In this document: in pieces, positions 1 through 8,408 of the stretch
Numbering within the stretch: the first letter of the stretch is position 1
Layout: the number at the start of each line of letters is the position of its first letter
Program-made: the position numbers and the translations under genes
The notes under the pieces: model-generated
Seen by the model: only the letters and a program-made list of their open reading frames with translations
The model's database searches: none
Told to the model about the DNA's origin: nothing
NCBI GenBank assembly: GCA_900466875.1
Contig: UBNQ01000013.1
Location: 1-59,093 of the forward strand
Length of the DNA stretch: 59,093 nt
Reading direction: 5' to 3'
From: Hyphomicrobiales bacterium
Lineage (GTDB): Bacteria > Pseudomonadota > Alphaproteobacteria > Rhizobiales > Rhizobiaceae

Positions 1-16
1 GATAGACGAAGGGCGC
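1..16 (-). tRNA. tRNA-Glu, 5' end only (cut by the window edge)
   Basis: The first 16 bases are identical to the 5' end of the complete tRNA-Glu at 156-230 on the same strand, and the next 20 bases of 5' flank are identical too. This is therefore most likely the start of a second, upstream-copy tRNA-Glu gene whose body lies outside the window. The anticodon is not visible. Confidence 0.75.
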
Positions 17-36
17 GTGCTGTGGCGCCCTTATAG
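1..36. repeat. Direct repeat, copy 1 (copy 2 at 215-250)
   Basis: Positions 1-36 and 215-250 are identical over 36 bases and diverge immediately afterwards. The repeat covers the tRNA-Glu 5' end plus about 20 bases of upstream DNA, as expected for tandem duplication of a tRNA gene with its leader. Confidence 0.85.
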
Positions 37-155
37 GGGCGTCGATCAAAGACCGCAAGCGCAAAAATGCACTTTTCAAAGGTCAAATTCAGAAAAATTC
101 TAAATTGCTCGAATATTGAATTGAGCAATCCAAACAAAGACTTGAGGGGAGAGGT

Positions 156-230
156 TGGCACGCCCTAGGGGAGTCGAACCCCTCTTTTCAGAATGAAAAT
201 CTGACGTCCTAACCGATAGACGAAGGGCGC
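156..230 (-). tRNA. tRNA-Glu (anticodon TTC)
   Basis: Read on the minus strand from 230, the sequence folds into a 75-nt cloverleaf. The anticodon arm is TCAGA/TCTGA closing a TTTTCAT loop with anticodon TTC. The T arm contains GGTTCGACTCC, and the acceptor ends in discriminator G followed by an encoded CCA at 158-156. The first acceptor pair is a G-U wobble. It lies about 200 bases from a second tRNA-Glu that is cut by the window edge. Confidence 0.95.
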
Positions 231-292
231 GTGCTGTGGCGCCCTTATAGAGAGGGGATTTATTTCCTGCAAGCTGCAAAACGCTCTTTTTG

Positions 293-321
293 CAAAAAAA
301 TGACAGGCTTTCAAAGCCTGT
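293..321 (-). terminator. Rho-independent terminator for the 339-935 lipoprotein gene
   Basis: A perfect inverted repeat (ACAGGCTT at 303-310, AAGCCTGT at 314-321) is followed on the minus strand by CA and a run of seven T at 300-294. It sits just 3' of the stop codon at 339. Confidence 0.85.
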
Positions 322-338
322 GGAAAGTGCCTGAAAGC

Positions 339-935
339 CTAATTGAATCCGCAGCTTATCATGTTGCCATTGGCGTCGTTGCCGCAGGCGACGGGTGCGC
401 CGGTGCTGAATACGCTGCGCGCCATGGCGTTAACGCCGCCTGACGGTATTGCGCTCGCCGCAGGATGGGGAGAATCGAGCGCGGTCAGGGCGGTTGCCGT
501 TGTCGGTTCCTGAACAGGGGCGTGCCCTGAAAAGATGCTGACATTGCCGGCACGTACGCCGGTCGGTTCCGTCACTGCGCCTGCAATCGATGCCGGCATT
601 GGCGAATAAGTCTGTGTCAGCGCATTTTGGGCAGGCGTCCCGCCGGCGATCGCTATCATGCCCGTCGCGGGCATTCCTTTCTGGGAAGTCTTGCGGCCAT
701 GTGCCGTCGCCACCATCGGATCGACATATGTGCCCTGGGCGCCGGGCATTGCCGTTCCGCCCTTGGCCAGCATGCCGACCGCCTCCTCGGCAGTCTCCGC
801 CTGGCCCGCATCTGCTACCTTTTTCGTCGTGGCGCAGCTGCCGAGCATTGTGACCATAAGCCCGGCGATCGCAGCCTGCCGGATGAAGCCGCCCGTGGAT
901 GAACGGAGGAAACGGATGGAGGATATGGTCGTCAA
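339..935 (-). CDS. Putative lipoprotein of unknown function
   Basis: This is a 198-residue protein that I do not recognise. Residues about 18-34 form a hydrophobic export signal ending in a lipobox (LGSC, Cys34), so the mature protein should be lipidated and membrane-anchored. The rest is Ala/Gly/Thr/Pro-rich low-complexity sequence with no visible catalytic motif. It ends in a short Cys-containing tail (ACGNDANGNMISCGF) with two cysteines that could form a disulfide. A good rho-independent terminator follows it directly, which supports a real transcription unit. It stands alone, and the upstream 128 bases to gloA contain nothing else I can identify. Confidence 0.7.
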   Translation of the reverse strand: MTTISSIRFLRSSTGGFIRQAAIAGLMVTMLGSCATTKKVADAGQAETAEEAVGMLAKGGTAMPGAQGTYVDPMVATAHGRKTSQKGMPATGMIAIAGGTPAQNALTQTYSPMPASIAGAVTEPTGVRAGNVSIFSGHAPVQEPTTATALTALDSPHPAASAIPSGGVNAMARSVFSTGAPVACGNDANGNMISCGFN

Positions 936-1062
936 CGCCTTGGCCTTTCCGGCTGGTGATGCAGATTGAAGCCGCGAATCGCGTGCGTCTCATCATCACC
1001 TTCAAGCTTGCGCGGACCCTGAGCGAGAAAGGCGGCGCGTCACGCGCCGCCTTCAAATGTCA

Positions 1063-1503
1063 TTACCAGCTGCCGATATTCGGTGCCGAAGCCCAGGGCT
1101 CGGCGACCGGCAGGTTGCCGCCCTTCTGGAGGATCTCGAAGGAAATGCCGTCGGGAGAACGGACAAAGGCCATACGGCCTTCGCGCGGCGGCCGGTTGAT
1201 GGTCACGCCATTCTTCTGCAGATGCTCGCAATAGTCATAGATATTGTCGACCTCGTAGGCGAGGTGACCGAAATTGCGGCCGCCCGTATAATCCTCGGTA
1301 TCCCAGTTATAGGTCAGCTCCAGGCACGGCGCCTGGGTGGCACTGGCCTGATCGATATCGTCGCTTGCCGCGAGGAAAACCAGGGTGAAACGGCCCTTTT
1401 CGTTCTCTATGCGGCGGACCTCTTTCAGGCCCAGCAGAGTTGTATAGAAATGAAGGGAGGCATCCAGGTCTTTGACCCGGACCATAGTGTGGAGATAACG
1501 CAT
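1063..1503 (-). CDS. gloA: Lactoylglutathione lyase (glyoxalase I)
   Basis: GloA isomerises the hemithioacetal of methylglyoxal and glutathione to S-lactoylglutathione, the first step of cytosolic methylglyoxal detoxification. The 146-residue length and layout fit the short metal-dependent class. It opens with MRYLHTMVRVKDLDASLHFY, giving the first metal His (His5) and the vicinal-oxygen-chelate beta motif. A central FGHLAYEVDNI carries the second metal His, and the C-terminal ISFEILQKG carries the Glu ligand. The start at 1503 is the natural family start. It is transcribed alone on the minus strand, with no operon partner visible on either side. Confidence 0.95.
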   Translation of the reverse strand: MRYLHTMVRVKDLDASLHFYTTLLGLKEVRRIENEKGRFTLVFLAASDDIDQASATQAPCLELTYNWDTEDYTGGRNFGHLAYEVDNIYDYCEHLQKNGVTINRPPREGRMAFVRSPDGISFEILQKGGNLPVAEPWASAPNIGSW

Positions 1504-1698
1504 TTGGATCCCTCGATTTTAGCGGTTTCGCCACCCCCGATATGGAACAGGCACCAGCCTGGAGCAAGCCACCGCGAATAGAAAGGCCGTGAATAAGAAG
1601 AACACGAGACTTGCGCTGGACGGTTGGCGCAATGTTAATCTATCCTCTAAGAATCAGTTAACCGTCGTGTGTGGCGCGTAACCGAGGGGCCGACAGGT

Positions 1699-2277
1699 AT
1701 GGCAGACAGAATGTCATCTAAGGGCATTGCCAGTTTCGAAGAGATTGCGGGCGAACCGGTTGATCTGATCGAGATCACCGGCATCGTGAAATGGTTCGAC
1801 GTGGCGAAGGGCTTCGGTTTTATCGTGCCGGATAACGGCATGCAGGATGTGCTTCTGCACGTCACCTGCCTGCGCCGCGACGGCTACCAGACCATTCTCG
1901 AAGGCACGCGCATCGTCGCGATGATCCAGCGACGGGATCGCGGCTATCAGGCCTTCCGCATCCTTTCCATGGACCAGTCGACAGCCGTTCATCCGTCGCA
2001 GATGCCGCCGGTGCGCACCCATGTGCAGGTCACGGCGACAAGCGGCCTTGAGCGTGCGCTGGTCAAGTGGTTCAACCGTACCAAGGGGTTCGGCTTCCTG
2101 ACCCGCGGCGAGGGGACTGAAGATATCTTCGTCCACATGGAAACGTTGCGTCGATTCGGCTTGACCGAGCTGAGGCCAGGCCAAGTGGTGCTTGTGCGGT
2201 TCGGACCCGGCGAAAAGGGCCTTATGGCCGCCGAAATTCACCCCGACAATGTCGCGCCGGCGAGCCGGTCGCACTGA
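1699..2277 (+). CDS. Cold-shock protein with two CSD domains
   Basis: This protein of about 192 residues contains two cold-shock domains, the tandem architecture common in Rhizobiales. The first begins [16 protein letters not shown] and the second [16 protein letters not shown]. Both keep the RNP1-type KGFGF aromatic nucleic-acid-binding motif, and an acidic/polar linker of about 40 residues joins them. The role is probably single-stranded RNA/DNA binding (RNA chaperone or transcript anti-termination). A longer GTG-started reading from 1669 is possible, but ATG at 1699 is preferred because GAGGGG lies 10 bases upstream and rhizobial homologues start MAD. Its TGA overlaps the next ATG by one base, so it is translationally coupled to the DUF192 gene. 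Confidence 0.92.
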   Translation: MADRMSSKGIASFEEIAGEPVDLIEITGIVKWFDVAKGFGFIVPDNGMQDVLLHVTCLRRDGYQTILEGTRIVAMIQRRDRGYQAFRILSMDQSTAVHPSQMPPVRTHVQVTATSGLERALVKWFNRTKGFGFLTRGEGTEDIFVHMETLRRFGLTELRPGQVVLVRFGPGEKGLMAAEIHPDNVAPASRSH

Positions 2278-2798
2278 TGCCGGTGAGCGCACCCTCCGTG
2301 ATTAAAAATGCAGCGAAAGGCGCCTTCATGGCGCTTTTCTTCGTTTTTGCTGCAGGTACTGCCGCCGCGCAGGGACCTCTACGGGTTCAGGCGGAGCAGG
2401 ACATCGTTTTCCCCAAGTCCGAACTGACGATCCGCAGCGCCGGCGGCAAGACCCATCCTTTCATCGTCGAACTCGCGGTCGATGACGCGCAGCGCGAACG
2501 CGGCCTGATGTTCCGTAAACAGATGGATCTCGACCACGGCATGCTGTTCGATTTCGGAGCTGAGCGCCAGGTCTCCATGTGGATGGAAAACACTGTTCTC
2601 GCGCTCGACATGCTCTTTATCCAGCCGGACGGCACGATCTCGCATATTCGCGAAAACGCCGTTCCCTTTTCGCGCGACATCATCGATTCGCGCGGCCCGG
2701 TGAAATACGTGCTGGAACTCAACGCCGGCCGCACAAGCGCCTTGGGTATCAAGGTGGGCGACAAGGTGATCGGCAAGCCGCTTAAGAACGGCGGCTGA
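2277..2798 (+). CDS. DUF192 family exported protein
   Basis: This 173-residue protein has an N-terminal signal peptide: a basic region, then a hydrophobic stretch at about 18-30 and an Ala-X-Ala cleavage site before QGPLRV. The mature part is a DUF192 domain, with the typical features VELAVDDAQRERGLMFR, DHGMLFDFG, VSMWMENT and LDMLFI, and the closing VLELNAG. Family members are small periplasmic proteins of unknown biochemical role. The start codon overlaps the cold-shock gene's stop (TGATG), giving a two-gene unit. I see no terminator directly after it, and tRNA-Pro lies 150 bases downstream on the other strand. Confidence 0.9.
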   Translation: MPVSAPSVIKNAAKGAFMALFFVFAAGTAAAQGPLRVQAEQDIVFPKSELTIRSAGGKTHPFIVELAVDDAQRERGLMFRKQMDLDHGMLFDFGAERQVSMWMENTVLALDMLFIQPDGTISHIRENAVPFSRDIIDSRGPVKYVLELNAGRTSALGIKVGDKVIGKPLKNGG

Positions 2799-2947
2799 GC
2801 GCGGCCAGAGCCGCATAAACGCTAAAAATCCGAAGTGAAAATGGAAAAACGATCAGCGATCACGGGGCGTTGACGGAGATTCATCACGCAACGAGCGCGG
2901 ATGAGCACCCAAACGTTTGGAAAAATTTAATCTTGTGGGAAAAACCA

Positions 2948-3024
<77 letters not shown>

Positions 3025-3444
3025 TGCCAAGGTGCAGGCGAGATACACGGTTCCGGCCCAGGCCGCAACAGCAAAAATGGACATTCGCCAAGACAAGTTG
3101 GTCTTGCAGGACTTTGGCGGGGTTGTAACCGCGTTTTGTAACGGTCTTCATGGATCCCAGCAGCATTTCAAGCGTGCGAGCCGGCGTTTTGGGACTGACT
3201 TTTTGGGGAATCAAAGAGGAGTGACAGAATTCACCGAGCCAGTCCCGGTCCGCCGCCTCGGTCCGGTGGGTGGCGCGGTGAATTCTGTTAGCTAAATCTA
3301 ATATAAAATGCGATCAAATCCAACCCTGCCGTGCAGCAAAATGTCGTCGATGAAAAATCTTGATGGCATTCATGGCTTTCGGTTGGTGGTTTTTGCGTGA
3401 TTGGTCATTTAAGAAGACGTGTCCTTTCATCGGTGGATACCCCA
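3025..3444. other. Intergenic region with a large inverted repeat
   Basis: I see no convincing coding sequence in these 420 bases between tRNA-Pro and pdxJ. The notable content is a perfect 13-base inverted repeat, ACAGAATTCACCG at 3224-3236 and its complement at 3276-3288. It encloses 39 GC-rich bases with repeated CGGTCCG words. An AT-rich stretch follows (3289-3310) and could hold the pdxJ promoter. Confidence 0.55.
3224..3288. repeat. 13-bp perfect inverted repeat, structured element
   Basis: The arms at 3224-3236 and 3276-3288 are exactly complementary, and the loop is GC-rich and could fold further. There is no T tract on either strand, so it is not a simple terminator. It could be a structured RNA, an mRNA leader element or a palindromic repeat; the sequence alone does not decide. 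Confidence 0.6.
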
Positions 3445-4197
3445 ATGCCCGCTCTCTTGTCCGTGAATCTCAATGCCGTCGCCATGCTGCGCAATCGCCG
3501 CGATCTCCCGTGGCCGAGTGTCGAGAGCCTGGGCCGAATAGCCCTTCAGGCAGGAGCGTCCGGCCTCACGGTTCATCCTCGGCCGGACCAGCGGCATATC
3601 CGCTTTTCCGATCTGCCGGTGATCCGGGCCTTGATCGACGTCGAGTTTCCAAAAGCCGAGTTCAATATCGAGGGATATCCAAGCGAGGATTTTCTTCAGC
3701 TTTGCGAGCGGATAGAGCCTGAACAGGTTACGCTTGTGCCGGATGATCCGTCCCAGGCCACCTCCGATCACGGCTTCGATTTTCGCCGTGACGGTGACAT
3801 GCTGAAGCCGATCGTCGCGCGCCTGAAAAAAAGCGGCATGCGGGTATCGCTCTTCGCCGATGGCGACGGCGATACGGAAGCTGTCGAACTGGCAAAGGCA
3901 ACCGGAGCCGATCGTATCGAACTTTATACGGGTCCCTATGGCGGCTGCTTCGACGATGCCCGGAAGGGCGCAGCGATTCTTGCGGATCTCGGCCGAACCG
4001 CCGATGCTGCCATAGATCTCGGTCTCGGCGTCAATGCCGGCCATGATCTGACGGTCGCCAACCTGCCGGAACTGGTCAAGCGCATCCCGCGCCTTGCCGA
4101 AGTTTCGATCGGCCACGGACTGACGGCCGACGCGCTGGAATTCGGCATGGCCGAGACGGTTCGTCGTTTCCGCCGTGCCTGCGGCCAGACGGTTTGA
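3445..4197 (+). CDS. pdxJ: Pyridoxine 5'-phosphate synthase
   Basis: PdxJ condenses 1-deoxy-D-xylulose 5-phosphate with 3-amino-2-oxopropyl phosphate to give pyridoxine 5'-phosphate, the ring-closing step of DXP-dependent vitamin B6 synthesis. The 250-residue TIM-barrel sequence shows [15 protein letters not shown] at the start, the substrate-binding [10 protein letters not shown] and later the phosphate-binding strands ([22 protein letters not shown]). The reading frame extends 16 codons further upstream, but ATG at 3445 has a Shine-Dalgarno-like GGTGGA seven bases before it and matches the known family start. It is a single gene here, and the next gene begins about 150 bases downstream. Confidence 0.95.
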   Translation: MPALLSVNLNAVAMLRNRRDLPWPSVESLGRIALQAGASGLTVHPRPDQRHIRFSDLPVIRALIDVEFPKAEFNIEGYPSEDFLQLCERIEPEQVTLVPDDPSQATSDHGFDFRRDGDMLKPIVARLKKSGMRVSLFADGDGDTEAVELAKATGADRIELYTGPYGGCFDDARKGAAILADLGRTADAAIDLGLGVNAGHDLTVANLPELVKRIPRLAEVSIGHGLTADALEFGMAETVRRFRRACGQTV

Positions 4198-4344
4198 TAC
4201 CTGCACCTTGCTGAATTGGATCGGTGATATGCGCTCAGCGCATTTGTTCTTGCAGTTTATCAACCTAAGTCACTGTTAGCGCGGCTCCATCCGTTGTGGT
4301 GGGGCCTGCGTGCGTCGAAGTTGCCAGAAGAGAGGGCGCTCACA

Positions 4345-5610
4345 GTGACCAAGCATAGGATTGTCGTCGTCGGCGGTGGTTTTGGAGGAATTCAGACCGT
4401 TCATGGGCTCAAAGGCAGCTCCGCCGACATAACGCTGATCGACCGGCGCAATCACCATCTGTTTCAGCCGCTCCTTTATCAGGTCGCGACAACCCTGCTC
4501 GCAACCTCCGAAATCGCCTGGCCGATCCGCCGGCTTTATCGCGACCGCAAGGATGTCACCACCGTTCTGGACGAGGTCGTTGGTGTCGATACGGAGGCCA
4601 AGCTGGTTCGGCTACACTCCGGTCGCGACATACCTTACGACACGCTGGTTCTGGCCACAGGCGCGCGCCACGCCTATTTCGGTCGCGACGAATGGGAGAA
4701 ACTTGCGCCCGGCCTGAAGACGCTGGAGGATGCAACGACGCTGCGCCGCCGCATCCTTCTTGCCTTCGAACGCGCGGAACTGACCGAAAAGACGGCCGAT
4801 CGCGATGCGCTTCTGACCTTCGCCATCATCGGCGCCGGACCGACAGGCGTCGAGATGGCCGGTACGATCGCTGAACTCGCCCAGAAGGTCCTGCCGCCGG
4901 AATTTCGCAGCATCGATACGACAGCCACCAGGGTGATGCTGATCGAGGCCGGTCCGCGTGTTCTGGCAGCCTTTTCCGAGGATTTGTCGGCCTATGCCCA
5001 ATCGGCACTGGAAAAGCTCGGCGTCGAGGTCCGCACCGGCCAGCCGGTAACGGCGATCACCGAGGACGGCGTCACCGTCGGTGAGACCTTCGTACCCTGC
5101 AGGACCGTGATCTGGGCTGCCGGTGTGCAGGCGTCGCCCGCTGCCCAATGGATCGGCGCGGAAGCCGACAGGGCAGGGCGAACCATTGTCGGTCCTGATC
5201 TCGCCGTAGTCAGCGATCCGAATATTTTCGTCATCGGCGACACGGCCTCCGTCAAGCAAGAGGATGGAAAACCCGTTCCCGGCATCGCCCCGGCCGCCAA
5301 GCAGCAGGGCGCTTACGTTGCCAGGGTGATCAAGGCGCGGCTGGCGAGCAAGCCGGCACCGGCGCCCTTCAAATATTTCCACCAGGGCAGCCTGGCGACT
5401 ATCGGAAAACGCGCCGCCGTCATCGACTTCGGCAGGATCAAGCTGAAGGGCGGGCTTGCATGGTGGATATGGGGGCTTGCCCATATCTACTTCCTGATCG
5501 GCACCCGGTCACGTCTCGCCGTCGCCTGGAGCTGGTTGTGGATCTATCTGTCGGGCCAGCACAGCGCGCGCCTGATTACTCAGAAAGAGACTCTGAAGGA
5601 CGAGGCGTGA
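4345..5610 (+). CDS. NAD(P)/FAD-dependent oxidoreductase, type II NADH dehydrogenase (Ndh)
   Basis: This is probably a non-proton-pumping NADH:quinone oxidoreductase at the inner face of the membrane. The protein of about 421 residues has an N-terminal FAD Rossmann motif (VVVGGGFGGIQTV). A second dinucleotide fold for NADH follows at about 160 (IIGAGPTGVEMAG), then the FAD-closing IFVIGDTASV. The C-terminal region is Trp-rich and amphipathic/hydrophobic (WWIWGLAHIYFLIG), typical of NDH-2 membrane attachment. The GTG at 4345 is preferred over upstream readings because AGAGGG lies eight bases before it. It has no operon partner, and a palindromic intergenic repeat follows directly. Confidence 0.88.
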   Translation: MTKHRIVVVGGGFGGIQTVHGLKGSSADITLIDRRNHHLFQPLLYQVATTLLATSEIAWPIRRLYRDRKDVTTVLDEVVGVDTEAKLVRLHSGRDIPYDTLVLATGARHAYFGRDEWEKLAPGLKTLEDATTLRRRILLAFERAELTEKTADRDALLTFAIIGAGPTGVEMAGTIAELAQKVLPPEFRSIDTTATRVMLIEAGPRVLAAFSEDLSAYAQSALEKLGVEVRTGQPVTAITEDGVTVGETFVPCRTVIWAAGVQASPAAQWIGAEADRAGRTIVGPDLAVVSDPNIFVIGDTASVKQEDGKPVPGIAPAAKQQGAYVARVIKARLASKPAPAPFKYFHQGSLATIGKRAAVIDFGRIKLKGGLAWWIWGLAHIYFLIGTRSRLAVAWSWLWIYLSGQHSARLITQKETLKDEA

Positions 5611-5623
5611 CCTCGTGCACTTC

Positions 5624-5727
5624 GTCATGCTCGGGCTTGTCCCGAGCATTTGCTACCGTCTCAGCGGCTGCAACGTGGACAGATTCTCGGCACACCCTCG
5701 GGGTTACACCCGAGGGCCAGGATGACG
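5624..5727. repeat. RIME-like palindromic intergenic element, copy A
   Basis: The element opens with GTCAT and closes with ATGAC. Its left part is the hairpin ATGCTCGGG-CTTGT-CCCGAGCAT, and its right part is CCCTCGGG-N6-CCCGAGGG. A related element with the same layout and a near-identical left hairpin occurs at 33630-33717. Such bipartite palindromes are dispersed between genes in rhizobial genomes. Confidence 0.7.
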
Positions 5728-5758
5728 TCGGATAAAAGAGTAACTCCGGACTCCGGTT

Positions 5759-6787
5759 TTACACCACGACCCCCGTGCGCACGGTGCTGAGCGTCAGCTT
5801 GCGCTCGGCGCGCTCCTGCTGCGGCGAGCGGTTATAGACCTCGCGATAACATTTGGAAAAATGCGAGGCGGAAACGAAGCCGCAGGCGACGGCTACTTCG
5901 ACTACCGGCATGGAGGACTGCACCAGCAGGTGGCGGGCGCGGTCCAGCCGGATTTCGAGATAGTAGCGGGCAGGCGACCGGCCCATTTCCTGGCGGAAAA
6001 GCCGCTCGATCTGGCGGCGCGACAGGCCCGCATCATCGGCGATCTCGATCAGCGACAGGGGTTCGGCAAGGTTGTTCTCCATCAACTCGATGATCGAGAG
6101 CACCTTTGAATTCTGCACGCCGAGACGCGCCCGAAGCGGCAGCCGCTGGCGGTCATGCGGGCTGCGCACCCGGTCGGTCAATTGCTGCTCGCAGATCCGG
6201 TTGACGAGGTTGTCGCCAAAATCCTGGCCGATCAGGTTGAGCATCATGTCGAGCGATGCTGTGCCGCCGGCGCAGGTGTAAAGGTTGCCGTCCACTTCAT
6301 AGAGATCGGCATAGACCTCGGCCTGCGGAAAGGCTTCCGAAAAGCCGGGAAGATTTTCCCAATGGATGGCGCAACGCTTGCCGTTGAGCAGGCCTGCCTG
6401 GGCGAGCACATGCGCGCCGGTGCAAAGGCTGCCGACCGCAATGCCGCGATTATAGGTCTCGCGCAGCCAGGCATTGACCGACTTGTTGTTGAATTCCTCG
6501 ACATAGATGCCGGAACAGACGAGAACCATGTTCGGCCGGTTTTCACCGCCCAGATGGCGCCGTTCGTCGGCCAGCGACGAATTGACCTCTATGCCGATAC
6601 CGCTTGACGAATATACCTTTTGCCCGTCGGCGGAACAGAGCCGCCACGTATAGGCGGAATAACCGAGCATGCGGTTGGCGATCCGCAGCGTTTCGATCGC
6701 CGCTGAAAACGGCAGCATGGTGAAGTGCGGAACGAGAAGGAAGACGATTGCGCGCTTCTGAACCTGTGGCTTGCTGGTAAGATCCAT
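5759..6787 (-). CDS. GlxA/GbdR-type AraC-family transcriptional regulator
   Basis: This 342-residue regulator has two parts. An N-terminal DJ-1/PfpI-like amidotransferase-type domain (about 10-190) includes CTGAHVLAQAGLL around the nucleophile-elbow Cys and CAGGTASLDMMLNLI. A C-terminal AraC helix-turn-helix domain (about 225-325) includes LSLIEIADDAGLSRRQIERLFRQ and VAVACGFVSASHFSKCYRE. The same architecture is found in GbdR, CdhR and ArgR, which regulate glycine betaine, carnitine and arginine catabolism in pseudomonads. Its proximity to the betaine-type corrinoid locus makes a GbdR-like role plausible, but the ligand is inference. Its own upstream region shares an AAAGCGACACTC word with the mttB/corrinoid-protein promoter region. 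Confidence 0.88.
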   Translation of the reverse strand: MDLTSKPQVQKRAIVFLLVPHFTMLPFSAAIETLRIANRMLGYSAYTWRLCSADGQKVYSSSGIGIEVNSSLADERRHLGGENRPNMVLVCSGIYVEEFNNKSVNAWLRETYNRGIAVGSLCTGAHVLAQAGLLNGKRCAIHWENLPGFSEAFPQAEVYADLYEVDGNLYTCAGGTASLDMMLNLIGQDFGDNLVNRICEQQLTDRVRSPHDRQRLPLRARLGVQNSKVLSIIELMENNLAEPLSLIEIADDAGLSRRQIERLFRQEMGRSPARYYLEIRLDRARHLLVQSSMPVVEVAVACGFVSASHFSKCYREVYNRSPQQERAERKLTLSTVRTGVVV

Positions 6788-6835
6788 TGTCGTAGTTCCC
6801 CTTGCCGCCGCTTGATGCGGTCTTGCATTGCTTCA

Positions 6836-6919
6836 AAAGCGACACTCGCATGGATGCTATTCCTGAGAAGAGCTTTTGACGACAGGGAAATGGCATTTTT
6901 GCGACATCTAGGCGTCGCA
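6836..6919. promoter_or_regulatory. Candidate regulator-binding region upstream of the GlxA-type gene
   Basis: Two related elements lie here. AAAGCGACACTC at 6836-6847 is repeated exactly at 13593-13604. A perfect inverted repeat TGCGAC-N8-GTCGCA spans 6900-6919. GCGAC/GTCGC half-sites recur upstream of the 11483-11779 gene and between the corrinoid-protein and mttB genes, suggesting a common operator for the adjacent AraC-type regulator. Confidence 0.45.
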
Positions 6920-7071
6920 CTGGTGACAGGTTCTCGGTTTCCACCATTCCGACCGCTTGCCGGAATGCGACATGGCCCGCAGCTTCGAGCTGGCGGACCA
7001 TGTTCAGGGTTCAGATATCATCATTGCCGGCACTGTCCGACCTGAAATGCGGGGCGCTCCCGCTTCTGCCA

Positions 7072-7269
7072 TCACTTGCCGATCGTTGTCGGCCAGCCGA
7101 TGTCTTTGCGGATCTCCTGCGGAAGTCCTTCCAGCATGCGTTCCGTCTTGCGGCGCTGCCAGGCTGCGATTGCCCGTTCAAACAGCGACATTGCCTGTTG
7201 CGGGTAGGTGTTGCGGGGCTTGGACGAGGCGCCTTGGCGGCGCTGGTCGAGATAGGTGATCGTCGTCAT
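7072..7269 (-). CDS. DUF1127 small basic protein
   Basis: This is a 65-residue Arg/Lys-rich protein whose C-terminal half carries the DUF1127 (YjiS-like) signature RMLEGLPQEIRKDIGWP. DUF1127 proteins in alphaproteobacteria are small, sometimes RNA-associated, and linked to stress, phosphate or C1/C4 metabolism. The exact role here is unknown. The ATG at 7269 is preferred to an upstream GTG/ATG because AAGGAG lies about nine bases before it. It is divergent from a LysR gene resembling LsrB/VtlR, a family reported to control DUF1127 genes, so the LysR protein is a plausible regulator. Confidence 0.85.
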   Translation of the reverse strand: MTTITYLDQRRQGASSKPRNTYPQQAMSLFERAIAAWQRRKTERMLEGLPQEIRKDIGWPTTIGK

Positions 7270-7487
7270 TTCATTTGCTCCTTGGGTTTCGGTCACGTTT
7301 TCGGCGATTTCCTCTTGGGAATGGAAAACGCCAATCCATCACTTGATCGGATGGCTGCTGCACGTCTTATGAAACTTTGTTTTGTTTCGACGCGTTCTTC
7401 CGATGTTTTGCAGTATCTGCCCGGTTTGACTTTCAATCAAACGAAATGATATGGTGCTTAAGTTCAGAAAATTTGATGGGTGCACCG

Positions 7488-8384
7488 ATGACCGTACCGT
7501 TCAGAACGCCGCTGCCATTGCTTGATAATGATGTCCTGCGCACTTTCGTCGCCATTGCCGAGACCGGCAATTTTTCGACGGCTGCCGATGTCGTACTGCG
7601 AACGCCTTCTGCCGTCTCGATGCAGATCAAAAAGCTGGAAGAGCAGTTGAAAACGACGCTCTTTTTGCGCGATGCCCGTTCGGTGACGCTCACCCAGAAT
7701 GGCGAAGTGCTTTTGTCCTACGCGCGGCGCATGCTGGCGCTGTCCAACGAGGCCGTGTCGCGCTTCGTCATGCCGGAGCTTTCCGGTGTCGTGCGTCTCG
7801 GTGCGCCGGACGATATTTCCGAACGCCTCCTGCCGAAGGTATTGAAGGATTTCGGCGCCCTTTTTCCGGGCATCATGGTCGATGTGACCGTCGATCAGAG
7901 CCTTCTCCTGCGCAAGCGACTGGAGGAACAGCGGCTCGATCTGGCTTTGATCAATTGCGCGACCCGCCCGTTCCCGACCGGCGGCGAGATCATCCATACG
8001 GAAAAACTCGTCTGGGCCGGCGCCAAATGCGGCAATGCCTATCTGCGCGATCCGGTGCCGATTTCGGTCTGGGAGGAAGGCTGCGTCTGGCGCAATGATG
8101 CGATCGCCCAGCTGGACAAGCAGAAGCGGCCTTATCGCATCGCCTATGCCAGCGCCCATACGATGGCGCAGCGCGCTGCCGTCGTCTCGGATCTGGCAAT
8201 CGCGCCGTTCCCGCTCTCCTATATCACCGAGGACATGCAGATCCTCGGGCCCAAGGAGGGCATGCCGGATCTCATCACCTTCGACATCCGGCTTTTGACC
8301 GCGCCGAACCTTTCGGTGCCTGCCAAGGCGGTTGCCGAAAGCATCAGGGATGCCTTCAGTTCTCTGGAATCCGTCGCAGCGTGA
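7488..8384 (+). CDS. LysR-family transcriptional regulator (LsrB/VtlR-like)
   Basis: This 298-residue regulator has an N-terminal winged helix (about 12-70: VLRTFVAIAETGNFSTAA, SAVSMQIKKLEEQL, FLRDARSVTLTQNGE) and a periplasmic-binding-protein-like effector domain. The sequence resembles rhizobial LsrB and Brucella/Agrobacterium VtlR. Three cysteines at about 157, 181 and 199 are noteworthy because thiol sensing has been described for LsrB. The frame is open further upstream. ATG 7476 and ATG 7488 both have weak ribosome sites, and 7488 gives the family-like MTVPFRTPLPLLDNDVL start. It is divergent from the DUF1127 gene and convergent with the corrinoid activator gene. A GAAAC-N8-GTTTC dyad at 7371-7388 could be its operator. 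Confidence 0.88.
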   Translation: MTVPFRTPLPLLDNDVLRTFVAIAETGNFSTAADVVLRTPSAVSMQIKKLEEQLKTTLFLRDARSVTLTQNGEVLLSYARRMLALSNEAVSRFVMPELSGVVRLGAPDDISERLLPKVLKDFGALFPGIMVDVTVDQSLLLRKRLEEQRLDLALINCATRPFPTGGEIIHTEKLVWAGAKCGNAYLRDPVPISVWEEGCVWRNDAIAQLDKQKRPYRIAYASAHTMAQRAAVVSDLAIAPFPLSYITEDMQILGPKEGMPDLITFDIRLLTAPNLSVPAKAVAESIRDAFSSLESVAA

Positions 8385-8408
8385 TTTTAAAGATTTCAGT
8401 ATGTTATC

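Noticed and set aside
339..1056. Alternative 208-codon frame at 430-1056 over the lipoprotein gene
   Set aside because: It is composition-driven and Arg/Cys/Gly-rich. The overlapping lipoprotein has a lipobox and a terminator.
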